In this document: positions 17,770-25,843 of the stretch, one piece after another
Layout of the letters: the number at the start of each line of letters is the position of its first letter
Position numbering within the stretch: the stretch's first letter is position 1
Origin: Sphingomonas sp. UV9
Lineage (GTDB): Bacteria; Pseudomonadota; Alphaproteobacteria; Sphingomonadales; Sphingomonadaceae
Direction of reading: 5' to 3'
NCBI RefSeq assembly: GCF_004101245.1
Contig: NZ_SCIN01000003.1
Location: 951,784 to 1,015,783, forward strand
DNA: 64,000 bases
Notes under the pieces: generated by a model
Told to the model about the DNA's origin: nothing
What the model saw: the letters and a program-made list of their open reading frames with translations, nothing else
Database searches by the model: none
Program-made: the position numbers and the translations under genes

Positions 17770-18669
17770 CTATAGCAGCCCGGCGGCGCGATACCATGCG
17801 GCGGTTTGCGCGAGCGCCTGTGGGGTCGGGACGGAGGGCGTCCAAAGCGCGGGCGGCGGCGGCTTGTGCGAGACCCAGTCGGGATGGCAGAAATAGCTGA
17901 CCCGGTCGCGCGTCAGCTTGGCCTTGCGGCGGCGGACGAGCCGGTCGGCGGCGGAGGCGAGCTTCAGGATCGCACGGGGTGTCGAGACCACCTTGACCGA
18001 CTTGCCGACCGCCACGCCGATCGCGCGAGCGAAATCTCGGTTGTCCCAGCCCTTGGGCGTGCCGTCGTCGGGCTCCATGATCGACGGCGCGACCGGAAGC
18101 TCGGCGAGCGCGAGCAGCAGCGCGGTCAGATCCTCGACATACAGCAGCGAGACGCGCGTGCCCTTGGGGGGCATCGGCACGTAGCCCGACCGCGCGGCCT
18201 TGAAGACGTCGAGCAGGTCGTGGTCGCGCGGGCCGAAGATCGCGGGCGGACGGACGATCGTCCAGTCCAGCGCCGATATCTGCACGCGCGTTTCCGCCTC
18301 GGCCTTCGACCAGCCGTAATTCGACAGCGTCGGCTCGCGCGCGGCGAGCGAGGAAACGTGGACGAAGCGGCGGATGCCCGCGTGCTTCGTTGCCTGGAGG
18401 ATGCCTTCGGTGCCCGCGACATTGCCCTCGGCAAAGCCCGCACGGTCGGCGGCGTTGACGACGCCGGCGACGTGGATGACCGCATCGACGCCTTCGACCA
18501 GAGACGCGAGGCTCTTGGGCCGATCGAGCGCACCTTCGACCCAGGTCACGCCGATTCGCTTGGCCTGCGGTTTGCGGGCGAGCGCGCGGACGGTGTGGCC
18601 CATCTCCAGCGCATGGTCGATCAGGTGGCTGCCGACGAACCCGGTGCCGCCGGTGATGGCCAGGATCAT
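17770..18669 (-). CDS. NAD(P)-dependent epimerase/reductase of the sphingolipid cluster (CerR-like)
   Basis: 299 residues, extended SDR fold. The nucleotide-binding motif is GGTGFVGSH (about 7-15), and the catalytic Y118/K122 pair lies in YGWSK with Ser106/107 before it. In Caulobacter a protein of this type beside spt and the ACP gene reduces the 3-keto group of oxidised ceramide; the same role is inferred here from gene order. Members of this family also act on sugar nucleotides or hopanoids, so sequence alone does not settle the substrate. It ends 58 bp before the ACP gene on the same strand. Confidence 0.8.
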   Translation of the reverse strand: MILAITGGTGFVGSHLIDHALEMGHTVRALARKPQAKRIGVTWVEGALDRPKSLASLVEGVDAVIHVAGVVNAADRAGFAEGNVAGTEGILQATKHAGIRRFVHVSSLAAREPTLSNYGWSKAEAETRVQISALDWTIVRPPAIFGPRDHDLLDVFKAARSGYVPMPPKGTRVSLLYVEDLTALLLALAELPVAPSIMEPDDGTPKGWDNRDFARAIGVAVGKSVKVVSTPRAILKLASAADRLVRRRKAKLTRDRVSYFCHPDWVSHKPPPPALWTPSVPTPQALAQTAAWYRAAGLL

Positions 18670-18691
18670 GACGGCTTCCTCAAGGTAAAAG

Positions 18692-18750
18692 CTTGTTCAC
18701 CCGCGAAGGCGGGTGCCCAGTCTGGACACCCGCCTTCGCGGGTGAACAAG
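18692..18750. repeat. REP-like palindrome, family A (perfect 24-bp arms)
   Basis: The best copy of family A. The arms at 18692-18715 and 18727-18750 are perfect inverted repeats of 24 bp around an 11-nt centre (CCCAGTCTGGA). It lies between the proB stop and the start side of the reductase gene. The perfect symmetry suggests a recent copy. Confidence 0.93.
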
Positions 18751-18760
18751 GGGCCGCTGG

Positions 18761-19858
18761 TCATAAGAGCGCCAGATGGTTGCGATGGACCAGCGCGGAT
18801 CTTGGAGCGTAACCGAGGATCGCCGCATGATCGTCGCTATGCCGGCCGAGCAACCGTGCCGTATCGCCCGCGTCATATTCCGCGAGGCCGCGCGCGACCG
18901 TGCCGGCGGGCCCTTCGATCGTCACCAGATCGCCACGCGTGAACCCGCCATCGATCCGGGTCGCGCCCGTGGCGAGCAAACTCCGCCCCTGGCCGAGCGC
19001 CGCCGCAGCGCCGGCATCGACATGGATCGCGCCCTTCGCGGTCAGCCCGCCCGCCAACCAAGCCTTCCGCGCAGACGCAGTTCGCTCGGCGGTGAAGATC
19101 GTGTGGCGGGCAGGGGTCGATAGCGGGTGTTCGATCCGTCCCGACGCGATCGCCAGCGGAATGCCCGCGCCGGTCGCGATCCGCGCGGCGGCGATCTTCG
19201 ACGCCATCCCGCCCGATCCCATCCCCGAGCCCGAGCCGTCGTCCGCCATCCCCGCCACCGCATCGATTCGCGGGACGCTGGCGATATGCGTCGCGGACGA
19301 GTCGGTATGCGGGTTGGCGGTGTAGAGCCCGTCGACGTCGGAGAGCAGGATCACCCCCTGCGCGCCCGCCGCCTGCGCGACGCGCGCGGCGAGGCGATCA
19401 TTGTCGCCGAACCGGATTTCCTCGGTCGCGACGCTGTCGTTCTCGTTGATGACGGGGACGACCTTGAGCGACAGCAGCCGGTTGAGCGTGGCGGCGGCGT
19501 TGAGATAGCGGCGGCGGTCTTCGAGATCGTCGAGCGTGACGAGCATCTGAGCGGCGTTGAGGTCTTGCGCGGCGAGCAGTTCCGCCCAGACCTGACTGAG
19601 CGCGATCTGGCCGGTCGCCGCGGCGGCCTGGGCGTCTTCGAGGCTGGCCCGGCCACCCTTGGCGAGACCGAGCCTGCGCGCGCCCAAGGCGATCGCGCCC
19701 GAGGATACGATGGCAACCTGCTGGCCCGCCGTGGTGCGCGCGGCGATGTCAGCGACAAGGCCGGTCAGCCACTCGCGCCGAACGCTTCCATCCGGATCGA
19801 CGAGCAGGGCCGAGCCGATCTTCACGATCAGGCGGGGGCAGGAGGACGGCGGAAACAT
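18761..19858 (-). CDS. proB: Glutamate 5-kinase
   Basis: 365 residues from the ATG at 19858. It phosphorylates glutamate in the first step of proline synthesis. The amino acid kinase domain (about 8-260) has VKIGSALLVD, the VSSGAIALG loop, VINENDSVA and SDVDGLYTANP. A C-terminal PUA domain (about 280-360) is present. An in-frame start 60 bp upstream adds a basic tail that falls near a repeat and is rejected. obgE lies upstream on the same strand, as in many bacteria, with a repeat in the gap. Confidence 0.95.
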   Translation of the reverse strand: MFPPSSCPRLIVKIGSALLVDPDGSVRREWLTGLVADIAARTTAGQQVAIVSSGAIALGARRLGLAKGGRASLEDAQAAAATGQIALSQVWAELLAAQDLNAAQMLVTLDDLEDRRRYLNAAATLNRLLSLKVVPVINENDSVATEEIRFGDNDRLAARVAQAAGAQGVILLSDVDGLYTANPHTDSSATHIASVPRIDAVAGMADDGSGSGMGSGGMASKIAAARIATGAGIPLAIASGRIEHPLSTPARHTIFTAERTASARKAWLAGGLTAKGAIHVDAGAAAALGQGRSLLATGATRIDGGFTRGDLVTIEGPAGTVARGLAEYDAGDTARLLGRHSDDHAAILGYAPRSALVHRNHLALL

Positions 19859-19912
19859 CACCGCATCATACTGCGTCGAACCCCGTCGGTCTTCATACCT
19901 TCGACCCTCTAT

Positions 19913-20010
19913 CGTCATTCCCGCGGAGGCGGGAACCCATACTGGCTAGCCTCACATTAGAATCGCAGAGCGCTGAGGATATGGATCCCCGCCTGCGCGG
20001 GGATGACGAA
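19913..20010. repeat. Palindromic repeat, family C
   Basis: Outer arms CGTCATTCCCGCGGAGGCGG and CCGCCTGCGCGGGGATGACG frame about 40 bp of unrelated sequence, with inner AACCCAT / ATGGATC. It lies between obgE and proB. A related copy is at 53649-53744. Confidence 0.8.
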
Positions 20011-20036
20011 GGTGGGCGACGGCATGGTCGCCGTGC

Positions 20037-21083
20037 CTACAGCGGCGACCATGCGACCGGCTCTTCGCCCTCTGCCAGTTCCCTGGGCGCACCCGGTGCC
20101 GGGCCGATCGCGCCGATCAGCTTGTCGAGCACCGCTTCGATCCCCGCACCGCTCGCGCCCGAGATCGCCATCACCTCGGCGCCGCTGGCTTCCGCCAGTT
20201 CCGCCGAGAGCGCCGCGATCAGTTCGGCGTCGAGCATGTCGATCTTGTTCAGCGCGACGATGACGTTCTTGTCGGTCAGCCCCTCGCCGTAATTCTCGAG
20301 TTCGTCGCGGACGATCCGATACGATTCGGCGACATCGGCATCGTTCGCATCGACCAGATGCAGCAGCACGCGGCACCGTTCGATATGCCCGAGGAACCGG
20401 TCGCCGATGCCTGCGCCCTCGGCAGCGCCCTGGATCAGGCCCGGAATATCCGCGACCACGAACTCGCGCTGCTTGTGACGCACCACGCCCAGCTGCGGCC
20501 GGGTAGTCGTGAAGGCATATGCGCCGACCTTGGCCTGCGCGTTCGTCACCTGGTTGATGAAGGTCGACTTGCCTGCATTAGGCAGCCCGACGAGGCCCGC
20601 ATCCGCGAGCAGCTTCAGCCGCAGCCAGACCCACGCCTCGCCGAACGGCCAGCCGGTGCCGTGTTGGCGGGGGGTGCGGTTCGTCGACGTCTTGTAGCTC
20701 GCATTGCCGCGTCCGCCGTCACCGCCGCGGAACAGCACCTCGCGCTGGCCGACCTCGGTGAAGTCGATCAGCACCTCTTCCTTGTCCTCCGACAGCACCT
20801 GCGTGCCGAGCGGAACGCGGATCACGAGGTCCTCGCCGCCAGCACCGGTGCGGTTCGAGCCCGACCCGCCCGAGCCGCGCGGCGCGCGGAAATGCTGCGT
20901 GTAGCGGAAGTCGATCAGCGTGTTCAGGCCGGCGATGCATTCGAACACGATGTCGCCGCCCTTGCCGCCATTGCCGCCATCGGGGCCGCCATATTCGATA
21001 TATTTCTCGCGGCGGAAGCTGACGGCACCGGGGCCGCCCTCACCCGAACGTACGTAGATCTTGGCTTGGTCTAGAAAATGCAT
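20037..21083 (-). CDS. obgE: Obg family GTPase
   Basis: 348 residues. The glycine-rich N-terminal Obg domain (about 1-158) starts MHFLDQAKIYVRSGEGGPG and includes GGNGGKGGDI. The GTPase domain has G1 GLPNAGKST, G3 DIPG and G4 NKID, followed by SGASGAG. It takes part in late 50S ribosome assembly and stress control. The C-terminal tail is short and acidic with no extra domain. It precedes proB on the same strand. The neighbouring rplU-rpmA, a common partner of obgE, lies 2.6 kb away on the same strand and not adjacent. Confidence 0.97.
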   Translation of the reverse strand: MHFLDQAKIYVRSGEGGPGAVSFRREKYIEYGGPDGGNGGKGGDIVFECIAGLNTLIDFRYTQHFRAPRGSGGSGSNRTGAGGEDLVIRVPLGTQVLSEDKEEVLIDFTEVGQREVLFRGGDGGRGNASYKTSTNRTPRQHGTGWPFGEAWVWLRLKLLADAGLVGLPNAGKSTFINQVTNAQAKVGAYAFTTTRPQLGVVRHKQREFVVADIPGLIQGAAEGAGIGDRFLGHIERCRVLLHLVDANDADVAESYRIVRDELENYGEGLTDKNVIVALNKIDMLDAELIAALSAELAEASGAEVMAISGASGAGIEAVLDKLIGAIGPAPGAPRELAEGEEPVAWSPL

Positions 21084-21137
21084 CGCCGCCCCATAGCGAA
21101 ATTGGCGAAAATCGCCAGTGTCTCCGATTCGGGGCCC

Positions 21138-21737
21138 TCAGCAGGACGGCAAGGCCGCCGCATCCTTGCTGGCGAGCAGCGCATCGAGCGCGAGTTCGCG
21201 CGCCTTGCCGACCGGCAGCCCGAGCGCGCGCGCCATCGGGGCCCCCATCAACGCATCGCCGAGCGCCATCAGCACCAGCGTCAATGTCTGTTCCTGGATC
21301 GGCCGGGTCCCCGGCAGTTCGCCGCCGGCGAGTTCGTCGACCAGGTCGTGGATCGCCGCCATGATCGGGTCGAGCGCGTCGGTGTTGCCCGACAGGATCA
21401 TCCAGCTCGCCAGCGCGCCCGCGCCACCCTTGCCGAACGCGTCGAAGGTCATCTCGACGACCTCGCGCGGGTCCTGGTCGCCTGCGCGCACCCGCAACAC
21501 CGCGGCGCCGATCGTGCCGACGATGTCCGCCGCCATCCGAGTGATGAGCGCGGTGTGCAGCCCCTCCGCCGAGCCGAAATGGTGAAGCAGATTGGCGTGG
21601 GTGCGACCGACTCGCCCCGCGACCGCCTTCAACGTGACCGCGCTGGGCCCGCTCTCGACGAGCAGCGCGCGCGCAGCCTCGACGGCGGCGTCGCGCGATT
21701 CGGTGGGGGAGAGGCGCTTGCGGGGCGTTGACGTCAC
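21138..21737 (-). CDS. TetR family transcriptional regulator
   Basis: 199 residues, GTG start. The N-terminal helix-turn-helix (about 12-60) contains ALLVESGPSAVTLKAVAGRV and THANLLHHFGS. The C-terminal ligand domain is not characterised. It is divergent from the PF10118 gene. A perfect palindrome in the shared gap (21754-21767) is a strong operator candidate, so it probably represses both itself and the neighbour. The ligand is unknown; a fatty acyl or lipid ligand is one possibility. Confidence 0.87.
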   Translation of the reverse strand: MTSTPRKRLSPTESRDAAVEAARALLVESGPSAVTLKAVAGRVGRTHANLLHHFGSAEGLHTALITRMAADIVGTIGAAVLRVRAGDQDPREVVEMTFDAFGKGGAGALASWMILSGNTDALDPIMAAIHDLVDELAGGELPGTRPIQEQTLTLVLMALGDALMGAPMARALGLPVGKARELALDALLASKDAAALPSC

Positions 21738-21753
21738 GAAACGGGCAACCTAT

Positions 21754-21767
21754 TTACATCAATGTAA
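21754..21767. promoter_or_regulatory. Candidate TetR operator
   Basis: Perfect palindrome TTACAT-CA-ATGTAA in the gap between the divergent TetR gene and the PF10118 gene. It lies 16 bp before the TetR GTG and 34 bp before the GTG at 21802. Its length and symmetry are typical of TetR family sites. Confidence 0.65.
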
Positions 21768-21801
21768 GTAACGAAAGTTCAAACCCTGTTTGGAGGTTTC
21801 C

Positions 21802-22683
21802 GTGGCGAAAGCAACCACACCCGCCGATCTGACGATCACCCCGCGCGACCGCCGCTTCGGTCGCGGCGCCGCGATCCGTCGCTGGTGGCTGAACGACGAT
21901 CCCGTCGCGACCGCGTTCTACAACGCGTTGTCGGTGACGTTTCCCAAGGGCGAGGGCTATTTCGTCGACAGCGTCCGGAAGTTCCGCGAGGGCACGCCGC
22001 CCAAGCTGACGGCCGAGATCAACGCCTTCATCAAGCAGGAGGTGATCCACACGCGCGAGCACGTCGCCTTCAACCGCCACGTCACCGACCAGGGCTATGA
22101 CGTCGCGCCGTTGATGGCCGATGTCGATGCGGCGCTGGCGCTGACGGTGGGGCGCCCGCCGATCGCGAGTCTGGCGGCGACCAGCGCGCTCGAGCATTTC
22201 ACCGCGATGCTGGCGCACGAACTGATCGCGAACCCGAAGCATCTCAGCGGTGGCGACCAGCAGGCGGCTGCTTTGTGGCAATGGCATGCCGCCGAGGAGA
22301 TCGAGCACAAGGGCGTCGCCTACGACACCTGGCTGCACGCGACTCGCGACTGGCCGCGGTTCACGCGGTGGCGGGTGAAGTCGCTGGTGATGCTGATCAC
22401 GACGTGGCGCTTTTTCATGGGCCGTGCGCGCGGGATGGCGGAGTTGTTGCGGCAGGACGGGCTGACGGGGCCGCGCGTCTGGGCGCGGATGGCGTGGTAC
22501 GCGTTCGGCAATCCGGGAATGGCGCGCAAGATCGCGGGGGTATGGGCGGCGTATTTCCTGCCGGGCTTCCATCCGTGGAAGCATGACGACCGCGCGCTGA
22601 TCGGCTTGGCGGAGAGCGAGTATGAGGCGGCGGTGCTGCCGGTGACTAAGCGGGCGGGGGTGGTGGTGGCGGCTACGGCTTAA
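21802..22683 (+). CDS. Predicted metal-dependent hydrolase (PF10118 family)
   Basis: 293 residues from GTG 21802, which is preceded by GGAGG (21792-21796) at 5-nt spacing. This decides the start over the TTG at 21790. The helical, His/Glu-rich core is typical of the family: FIKQEVIHTREHVAFNRH, SALEHFTAMLAHE and WHAAEEIEHKGVAYD, which suggest a di-metal site like that of ferritin-type enzymes. The reaction is not known. It is probably controlled by the divergent TetR protein. It converges on a GNAT gene, with repeats in between. Confidence 0.85.
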   Translation: MAKATTPADLTITPRDRRFGRGAAIRRWWLNDDPVATAFYNALSVTFPKGEGYFVDSVRKFREGTPPKLTAEINAFIKQEVIHTREHVAFNRHVTDQGYDVAPLMADVDAALALTVGRPPIASLAATSALEHFTAMLAHELIANPKHLSGGDQQAAALWQWHAAEEIEHKGVAYDTWLHATRDWPRFTRWRVKSLVMLITTWRFFMGRARGMAELLRQDGLTGPRVWARMAWYAFGNPGMARKIAGVWAAYFLPGFHPWKHDDRALIGLAESEYEAAVLPVTKRAGVVVAATA

Positions 22684-22706
22684 TTGGCCGCCCGCTCTCC
22701 ACGTCT

Positions 22707-22789
22707 TTGTTCTCACGCGAAGCCGGGAGCCCAGGGTAACAGACGATACCGCCCGAGACTCCTGGATCCCCGCGTTCGCGGGGGAGCGG
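22707..22789. repeat. REP-like palindrome, family A, diverged
   Basis: TTGTTCTCACGCGAAGCCGG ... GATCCCCGCGTTCGCGGGGG around a longer centre than in other copies. It is followed 28 bp later by a family B element, in the gap of a convergent gene pair. Confidence 0.65.
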
Positions 22790-22817
22790 CTAGCGGTGGT
22801 CGCACCTGTCGCAACAG

Positions 22818-22924
22818 CACCACCCCGGCGCAGGCCGGGGCCCAATTGGAAAGGTCGCAGTCACGGAACGCGGTCCCCCGTTAGCAACGGCTCCCAGTTG
22901 GGCCCCGGCCTTGGCCGGGGTGGT
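22818..22924. repeat. Palindromic repeat, family B
   Basis: About 107 bp. The left arm ACCACCCCGGCGCAGGCCGG then GGCCCAATTGG is mirrored by CCAGTTGGGCC then CCGGCCTTGGCCGGGGTGGT. The ~45-bp middle (AAGGTCGCAGTCACGGAACG and onward) is also partly shared with the copies at 37135 and 46109. It looks like two REP units in opposite orientation. Confidence 0.87.
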
Positions 22925-22950
22925 ACTTAGCTTTCAGGAATAGGCGGACA

Positions 22951-23496
22951 TCAAGCCGCCAGCGGCATCGGCGCACATCGGTCCTCGTCCAGATCCAGCG
23001 CGAACATCACCGCCGGCGCTTCACCCCCACGTCCGCGCGAGGCCCGAGGCTCGATCCGCCCCGTCGGCCGAAACCCGAGCTTCGCCAGCACGCGGCCCGA
23101 CGCCGGATTATCCACGAAATGAAACGCATCCAGCCGTCGCAAACCGAGCGCATGCCGCGCCATCGCGATCACCGCTTCGCCAGCTTCGGTCGCATATCCG
23201 CGACCCCAGGCCTCCGGCGTCAACCAATAGCCAAGCTCATGCGCGTCGTCGGCCACGCGAATCCCGATCGCGCCGACGAGTCGCGGCACGCCGGACTCCA
23301 TGGTCTCGATCAGGAATTGCGGGTCGTTCCCACCCCGCGGCAGCGCCAGAAACGCCTCGGCATCGCCCAGCGCATAGGGCCAGGGCACGCGCGCCAGCTT
23401 GGCGACCACGCTCTCATGGCCGATCGCCTGCGTCAGCGCAGGCGCATCCTCCGGCCAACCCGGCCGTAACGTCAGTCTCTTGGTGCGCGCGAACAC
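22951..23496 (-). CDS. GNAT family N-acetyltransferase (RimJ/RimL type)
   Basis: 181 residues, GTG start. It begins RTKRLTLRPGWPEDAPAL, the usual opening of RimJ/RimL-like acetyltransferases. The acetyl-CoA loop is seen in LTPEAWGRGYATEAGEAVI, followed by NPASGRVLAKLGF. The target (protein N-terminus or small molecule) cannot be told. It stands alone; its 5' side faces the rpmA terminator. Confidence 0.88.
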   Translation of the reverse strand: MFARTKRLTLRPGWPEDAPALTQAIGHESVVAKLARVPWPYALGDAEAFLALPRGGNDPQFLIETMESGVPRLVGAIGIRVADDAHELGYWLTPEAWGRGYATEAGEAVIAMARHALGLRRLDAFHFVDNPASGRVLAKLGFRPTGRIEPRASRGRGGEAPAVMFALDLDEDRCAPMPLAA

Positions 23497-23575
23497 GGCT
23501 CTCTCCTATCGCGTCATTGGCTGCGCGCATGCCACGTCGGGATGACGGGACCGCGACAGCCGCGTGGAGGGAGCA

Positions 23576-23609
23576 ATAAAAAAGGGAGCCGGGGTGACCC
23601 GTCTCCCTT
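23576..23609 (-). terminator. Intrinsic terminator of rplU-rpmA
   Basis: Read on the minus strand, the stem AAGGGAG / CTCCCTT is followed by TTTTTATT. It lies about 60 bp after the rpmA stop. Confidence 0.75.
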
Positions 23610-23670
23610 GTTCAGGTTCGCTTTCGCGACCCGGGTCACCCTGGTGGGCAACCCGGATGGTTACCCGATG

Positions 23671-23961
23671 TTATTCGGCTGCGACTGCCATATCGGCGGC
23701 ATCGTTCGCTGCCAGCTCGACCGAGCAGAACTTACGCCCAAGCTTGCCCTTGCTGAACACGACGCGACCGTCGATCAGCGCGAACAGCGTGTGGTCGGTA
23801 CCGATACCGACGTTCGTGCCCGGATAGAACTTCGTCCCGCGCTGACGCACGAGAATGTTGCCGGCGACGCACGCCTGGCCACCGAACTTCTTGACGCCGA
23901 GGCGACGACCGGCCGAATCGCGACCGTTGCGCGAAGAGCCGCCTGCTTTCTTATGTGCCAT
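23671..23961 (-). CDS. rpmA: 50S ribosomal protein L27
   Basis: 96 residues. It starts MAHKKAGGSSRNGRDSAGRR, the conserved N-terminus that reaches the peptidyl-transferase centre, followed by GVKKFGGQ and GNILVRQRGTKFYPG. It is slightly longer than the E. coli protein because of an Ala-rich tail. It sits 13 bp after rplU in a two-gene operon that ends in a clear terminator. Confidence 0.98.
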   Translation of the reverse strand: MAHKKAGGSSRNGRDSAGRRLGVKKFGGQACVAGNILVRQRGTKFYPGTNVGIGTDHTLFALIDGRVVFSKGKLGRKFCSVELAANDAADMAVAAE

Positions 23962-23974
23962 CTGAAGCTACTCC

Positions 23975-24322
23975 TTATGCCTGAGCGGCCGGGGCATCAG
24001 CCTCGGTCTGCTGCTTGGCTGTCTGGCCGCCGACGGACACGATCTTCAGGATCGTGTGCTGCTGGCGATGGCCGTTCTTGCGACGATAGTTGTGACGACG
24101 ACGCTTCTTGAAGACGATGACCTTGTCCGCCTTCGCCTGCGCGATGATCTCTGCGGCGACGGTGAAACCCTCGACCGAGCGCAGCTCCGAGCCTTCGCCC
24201 GCCAGCAGCACATCACCCAGCGTCACCGACGCACCTGCATCGCCCTCGATCTTCTCGACGACGATCTTATCTCCGGCGGCGACGCGATACTGCTTGCCGC
24301 CCGTGCGCACGACTGCGAACAT
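23975..24322 (-). CDS. rplU: 50S ribosomal protein L21
   Basis: 115 residues from the ATG at 24322 (MFAVVRTGGKQYRVAAGD). An ATG-like start 12 bp upstream is in frame but outside the family alignment. The basic KKRRRHNYRRKNGHRQQHT block is the rRNA-binding part. The Ala/Gln-rich C-terminal extension is longer than in E. coli. It is the first gene of the rplU-rpmA operon. Confidence 0.98.
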   Translation of the reverse strand: MFAVVRTGGKQYRVAAGDKIVVEKIEGDAGASVTLGDVLLAGEGSELRSVEGFTVAAEIIAQAKADKVIVFKKRRRHNYRRKNGHRQQHTILKIVSVGGQTAKQQTEADAPAAQA

Positions 24323-24354
24323 GGCCCTTGTCACTTTCCAAATACATGTACCCC

Positions 24355-24371
24355 ACGGACGCAGGGTCCGT
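24355..24371 (-). other. Hairpin in the rplU leader
   Basis: Perfect 6-bp inverted repeat ACGGAC / GTCCGT with a 5-nt loop, inside the predicted rplU 5' leader, about 33 nt upstream of the ATG. It may be part of a ribosomal-protein leader that controls translation. Confidence 0.4.
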
Positions 24372-24385
24372 CGGGAGAAGCCGGG

Positions 24386-24414
24386 CAGCTAAGGGAGGGG
24401 GGCGGAGTTGTCAA
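24386..24414 (-). promoter_or_regulatory. Promoter of rplU-rpmA
   Basis: On the minus strand TTGACA (24414-24409), a 17-bp spacer and TAGCTG (24391-24386) give a near-consensus sigma-70 promoter. The expected leader is about 55-60 nt. It has the same layout as the tRNA-Ser promoter at 25036. Confidence 0.65.
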
Positions 24415-24482
24415 CCGCGAAGGGTGCAGGGAAGGGCGGTTTTACGTCGCCGGCGCCAAGGCGGCGCTACCCCGTCGTCAGA

Positions 24483-24539
24483 ATTGTTTCCCCGCAAAGG
24501 GGGGGGCAGTCTGGGCTTCCGCCTTAGCGGTGAAACAAG
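24483..24539. repeat. REP-like palindrome, family A, degenerate
   Basis: TTGTTTCCCCGCAAAGGGGG ... GCCTTAGCGGTGAAACAA with several mismatches between the arms but the same order of elements, including CAGTCTGGG at the centre. It lies between hspQ and the rplU promoter. Confidence 0.65.
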
Positions 24540-24564
24540 TTTCTTTGGGACGAAGTGATTCGCC

Positions 24565-24960
24565 TCAGTGCCGATGAACCTGGCGCAGCGCATACCGGCC
24601 ATTCGCATAATCGCTGAACAACCCCGAGATCGCCGGATGGTCGACCGGCTCGTCGCTGTCGTCCGGCACCAGGTTCTGCTGGCTGACATAGGCGACGTAG
24701 CTCGACTCCATGTTCTCGGCGAGCAGGTGATAGAACGGCTGGTCCTTGCGTGGGCGAATGTCCTCGGGGATCGCCGCATACCATTCGTCGCTGTTCGCGA
24801 ACACCGGATCGACGTCGAAGATAACGCCCCGGAAATCGAACAGCCGGTGCCGCACGACGTCGCCGATCGAGAAGTTCGCGTGCGAGATTGGCGGCGCGAC
24901 CACCTCGGCGGGGATAAGCGGGCTCGTGATGTCGTGAGCGATACTGTCGTGTCGGGGCAT
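24565..24960 (-). CDS. hspQ: Heat shock protein HspQ / YccV-like
   Basis: 131 residues from the ATG at 24960. The YccV/HspQ domain spans about 30-125: FSIGDVVRHRLFDFRGVIFD, DEWYAAIPEDIRPRKDQPFY and AENMESSYVAYVSQQNL. HspQ binds hemimethylated DNA and acts as an adaptor or enhancer of the Lon protease in enterobacteria; the role here is inferred. The reading frame runs on upstream through the tRNA-Ser region, but that part is not coding. Confidence 0.9.
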   Translation of the reverse strand: MPRHDSIAHDITSPLIPAEVVAPPISHANFSIGDVVRHRLFDFRGVIFDVDPVFANSDEWYAAIPEDIRPRKDQPFYHLLAENMESSYVAYVSQQNLVPDDSDEPVDHPAISGLFSDYANGRYALRQVHRH

Positions 24961-25035
24961 ATCGGTCAATTTAGGGGCTGTTTTGCGCCGCACAAGGAAA
25001 ACGCGCCGGACCGGGCCGGGAAGTTCGAAATCCGC

Positions 25036-25064
25036 TTGCGTCCCCAGGGCCACTTCATTAGAGG
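25036..25064 (+). promoter_or_regulatory. Promoter of tRNA-Ser
   Basis: TTGCGT (25036-25041), 17-bp spacer, TAGAGG (25059-25064), ending 51 bp before the tRNA. The same -10 and spacing recur at 63947-63975, and a similar form is upstream of rpsB. Confidence 0.6.
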
Positions 25065-25115
25065 CGCCCCTTCGACCGATCGGAGCCGCTGTTCGCAGTG
25101 GTTCGGATGACCTGC

Positions 25116-25205
<90 letters not shown>

Positions 25206-25373
25206 ATTTTCCATATCAACTGGTCGCAGCATAACTCGCCATGATACGCTCGCGCAGCCTATCCACGAGCCGGCGATCGCCCCAGCCATCGTCTCGCGGC
25301 TATATTGTCTCCCGCATGTGAACTCAGTTCGAGCCGCGTCAGTGGCGGTCTAAGAACGCTCAGCTGGTAATTT

Positions 25374-25814
25374 TCATCGGGCTTTCGCGAGCATCGGATT
25401 CATGCGCTTGGCGGCGAGGGGCGGGAGCTTAACCGCGCGGGCGGTGGCGAGGTTGGCGGAGGGGCCCTTGCCGACCTGGATCAGCGCGACCATGCCCATC
25501 GACGTGTGCGGCTTGCACGCGACGCCGTAGAGCCCCGGCTTGTCGACCTTGATCGACATTTCCTGGTTCATCTTGCCGATCACGGGCGCGACACCCGCCG
25601 GCAGCATGGAGGGAATGGTCTGCGCGCTGTGGCTCTTGTCGGTGGGGACGAACTTCACGGTATCGCCGGGCATCGCCTGGACGAAGGACGGCTCGAACAC
25701 CATCGCGCTGGCCGCACCCTGATTCTTCATCTGGACGATCACGTCCTTGGCGAAGGCAGGCGTCGCGGCAAAGGCTGCGGTCATGGCAAGGCCAGCAATG
25801 AGATAGGTACGTAT
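25374..25814 (-). CDS. Pseudoazurin-like blue copper protein with a non-standard start codon
   Basis: 146 residues if translation starts at the ATA codon 25814-25812. A signal peptide (YLIAGLAMTAAFAATPAFA) is followed by a cupredoxin domain with copper ligands His (KSHSAQT), Cys and His (GVACKPHTS) and Met (MGM), so it is a periplasmic electron carrier. AGGAG (complement of 25822-25826) stands 7 nt before the ATA, where an ATG would be expected. The next in-frame ATG (25784) would leave only a 13-residue signal peptide. It lies 29 bp after a truncated XoxJ-like gene. Either the start codon has mutated or ATA is used weakly. Confidence 0.75.
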   Translation of the reverse strand: MRTYLIAGLAMTAAFAATPAFAKDVIVQMKNQGAASAMVFEPSFVQAMPGDTVKFVPTDKSHSAQTIPSMLPAGVAPVIGKMNQEMSIKVDKPGLYGVACKPHTSMGMVALIQVGKGPSANLATARAVKLPPLAAKRMNPMLAKAR

Positions 25815-25843
25815 GTCGTCACTCCTAAGGTGATGTCGTTGAA

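Noticed and set aside
18692..18750. Perfect palindrome as an IS end or attachment site
   Set aside because: Many copies occur without any transposase or integrase nearby, so a REP-like element fits better.
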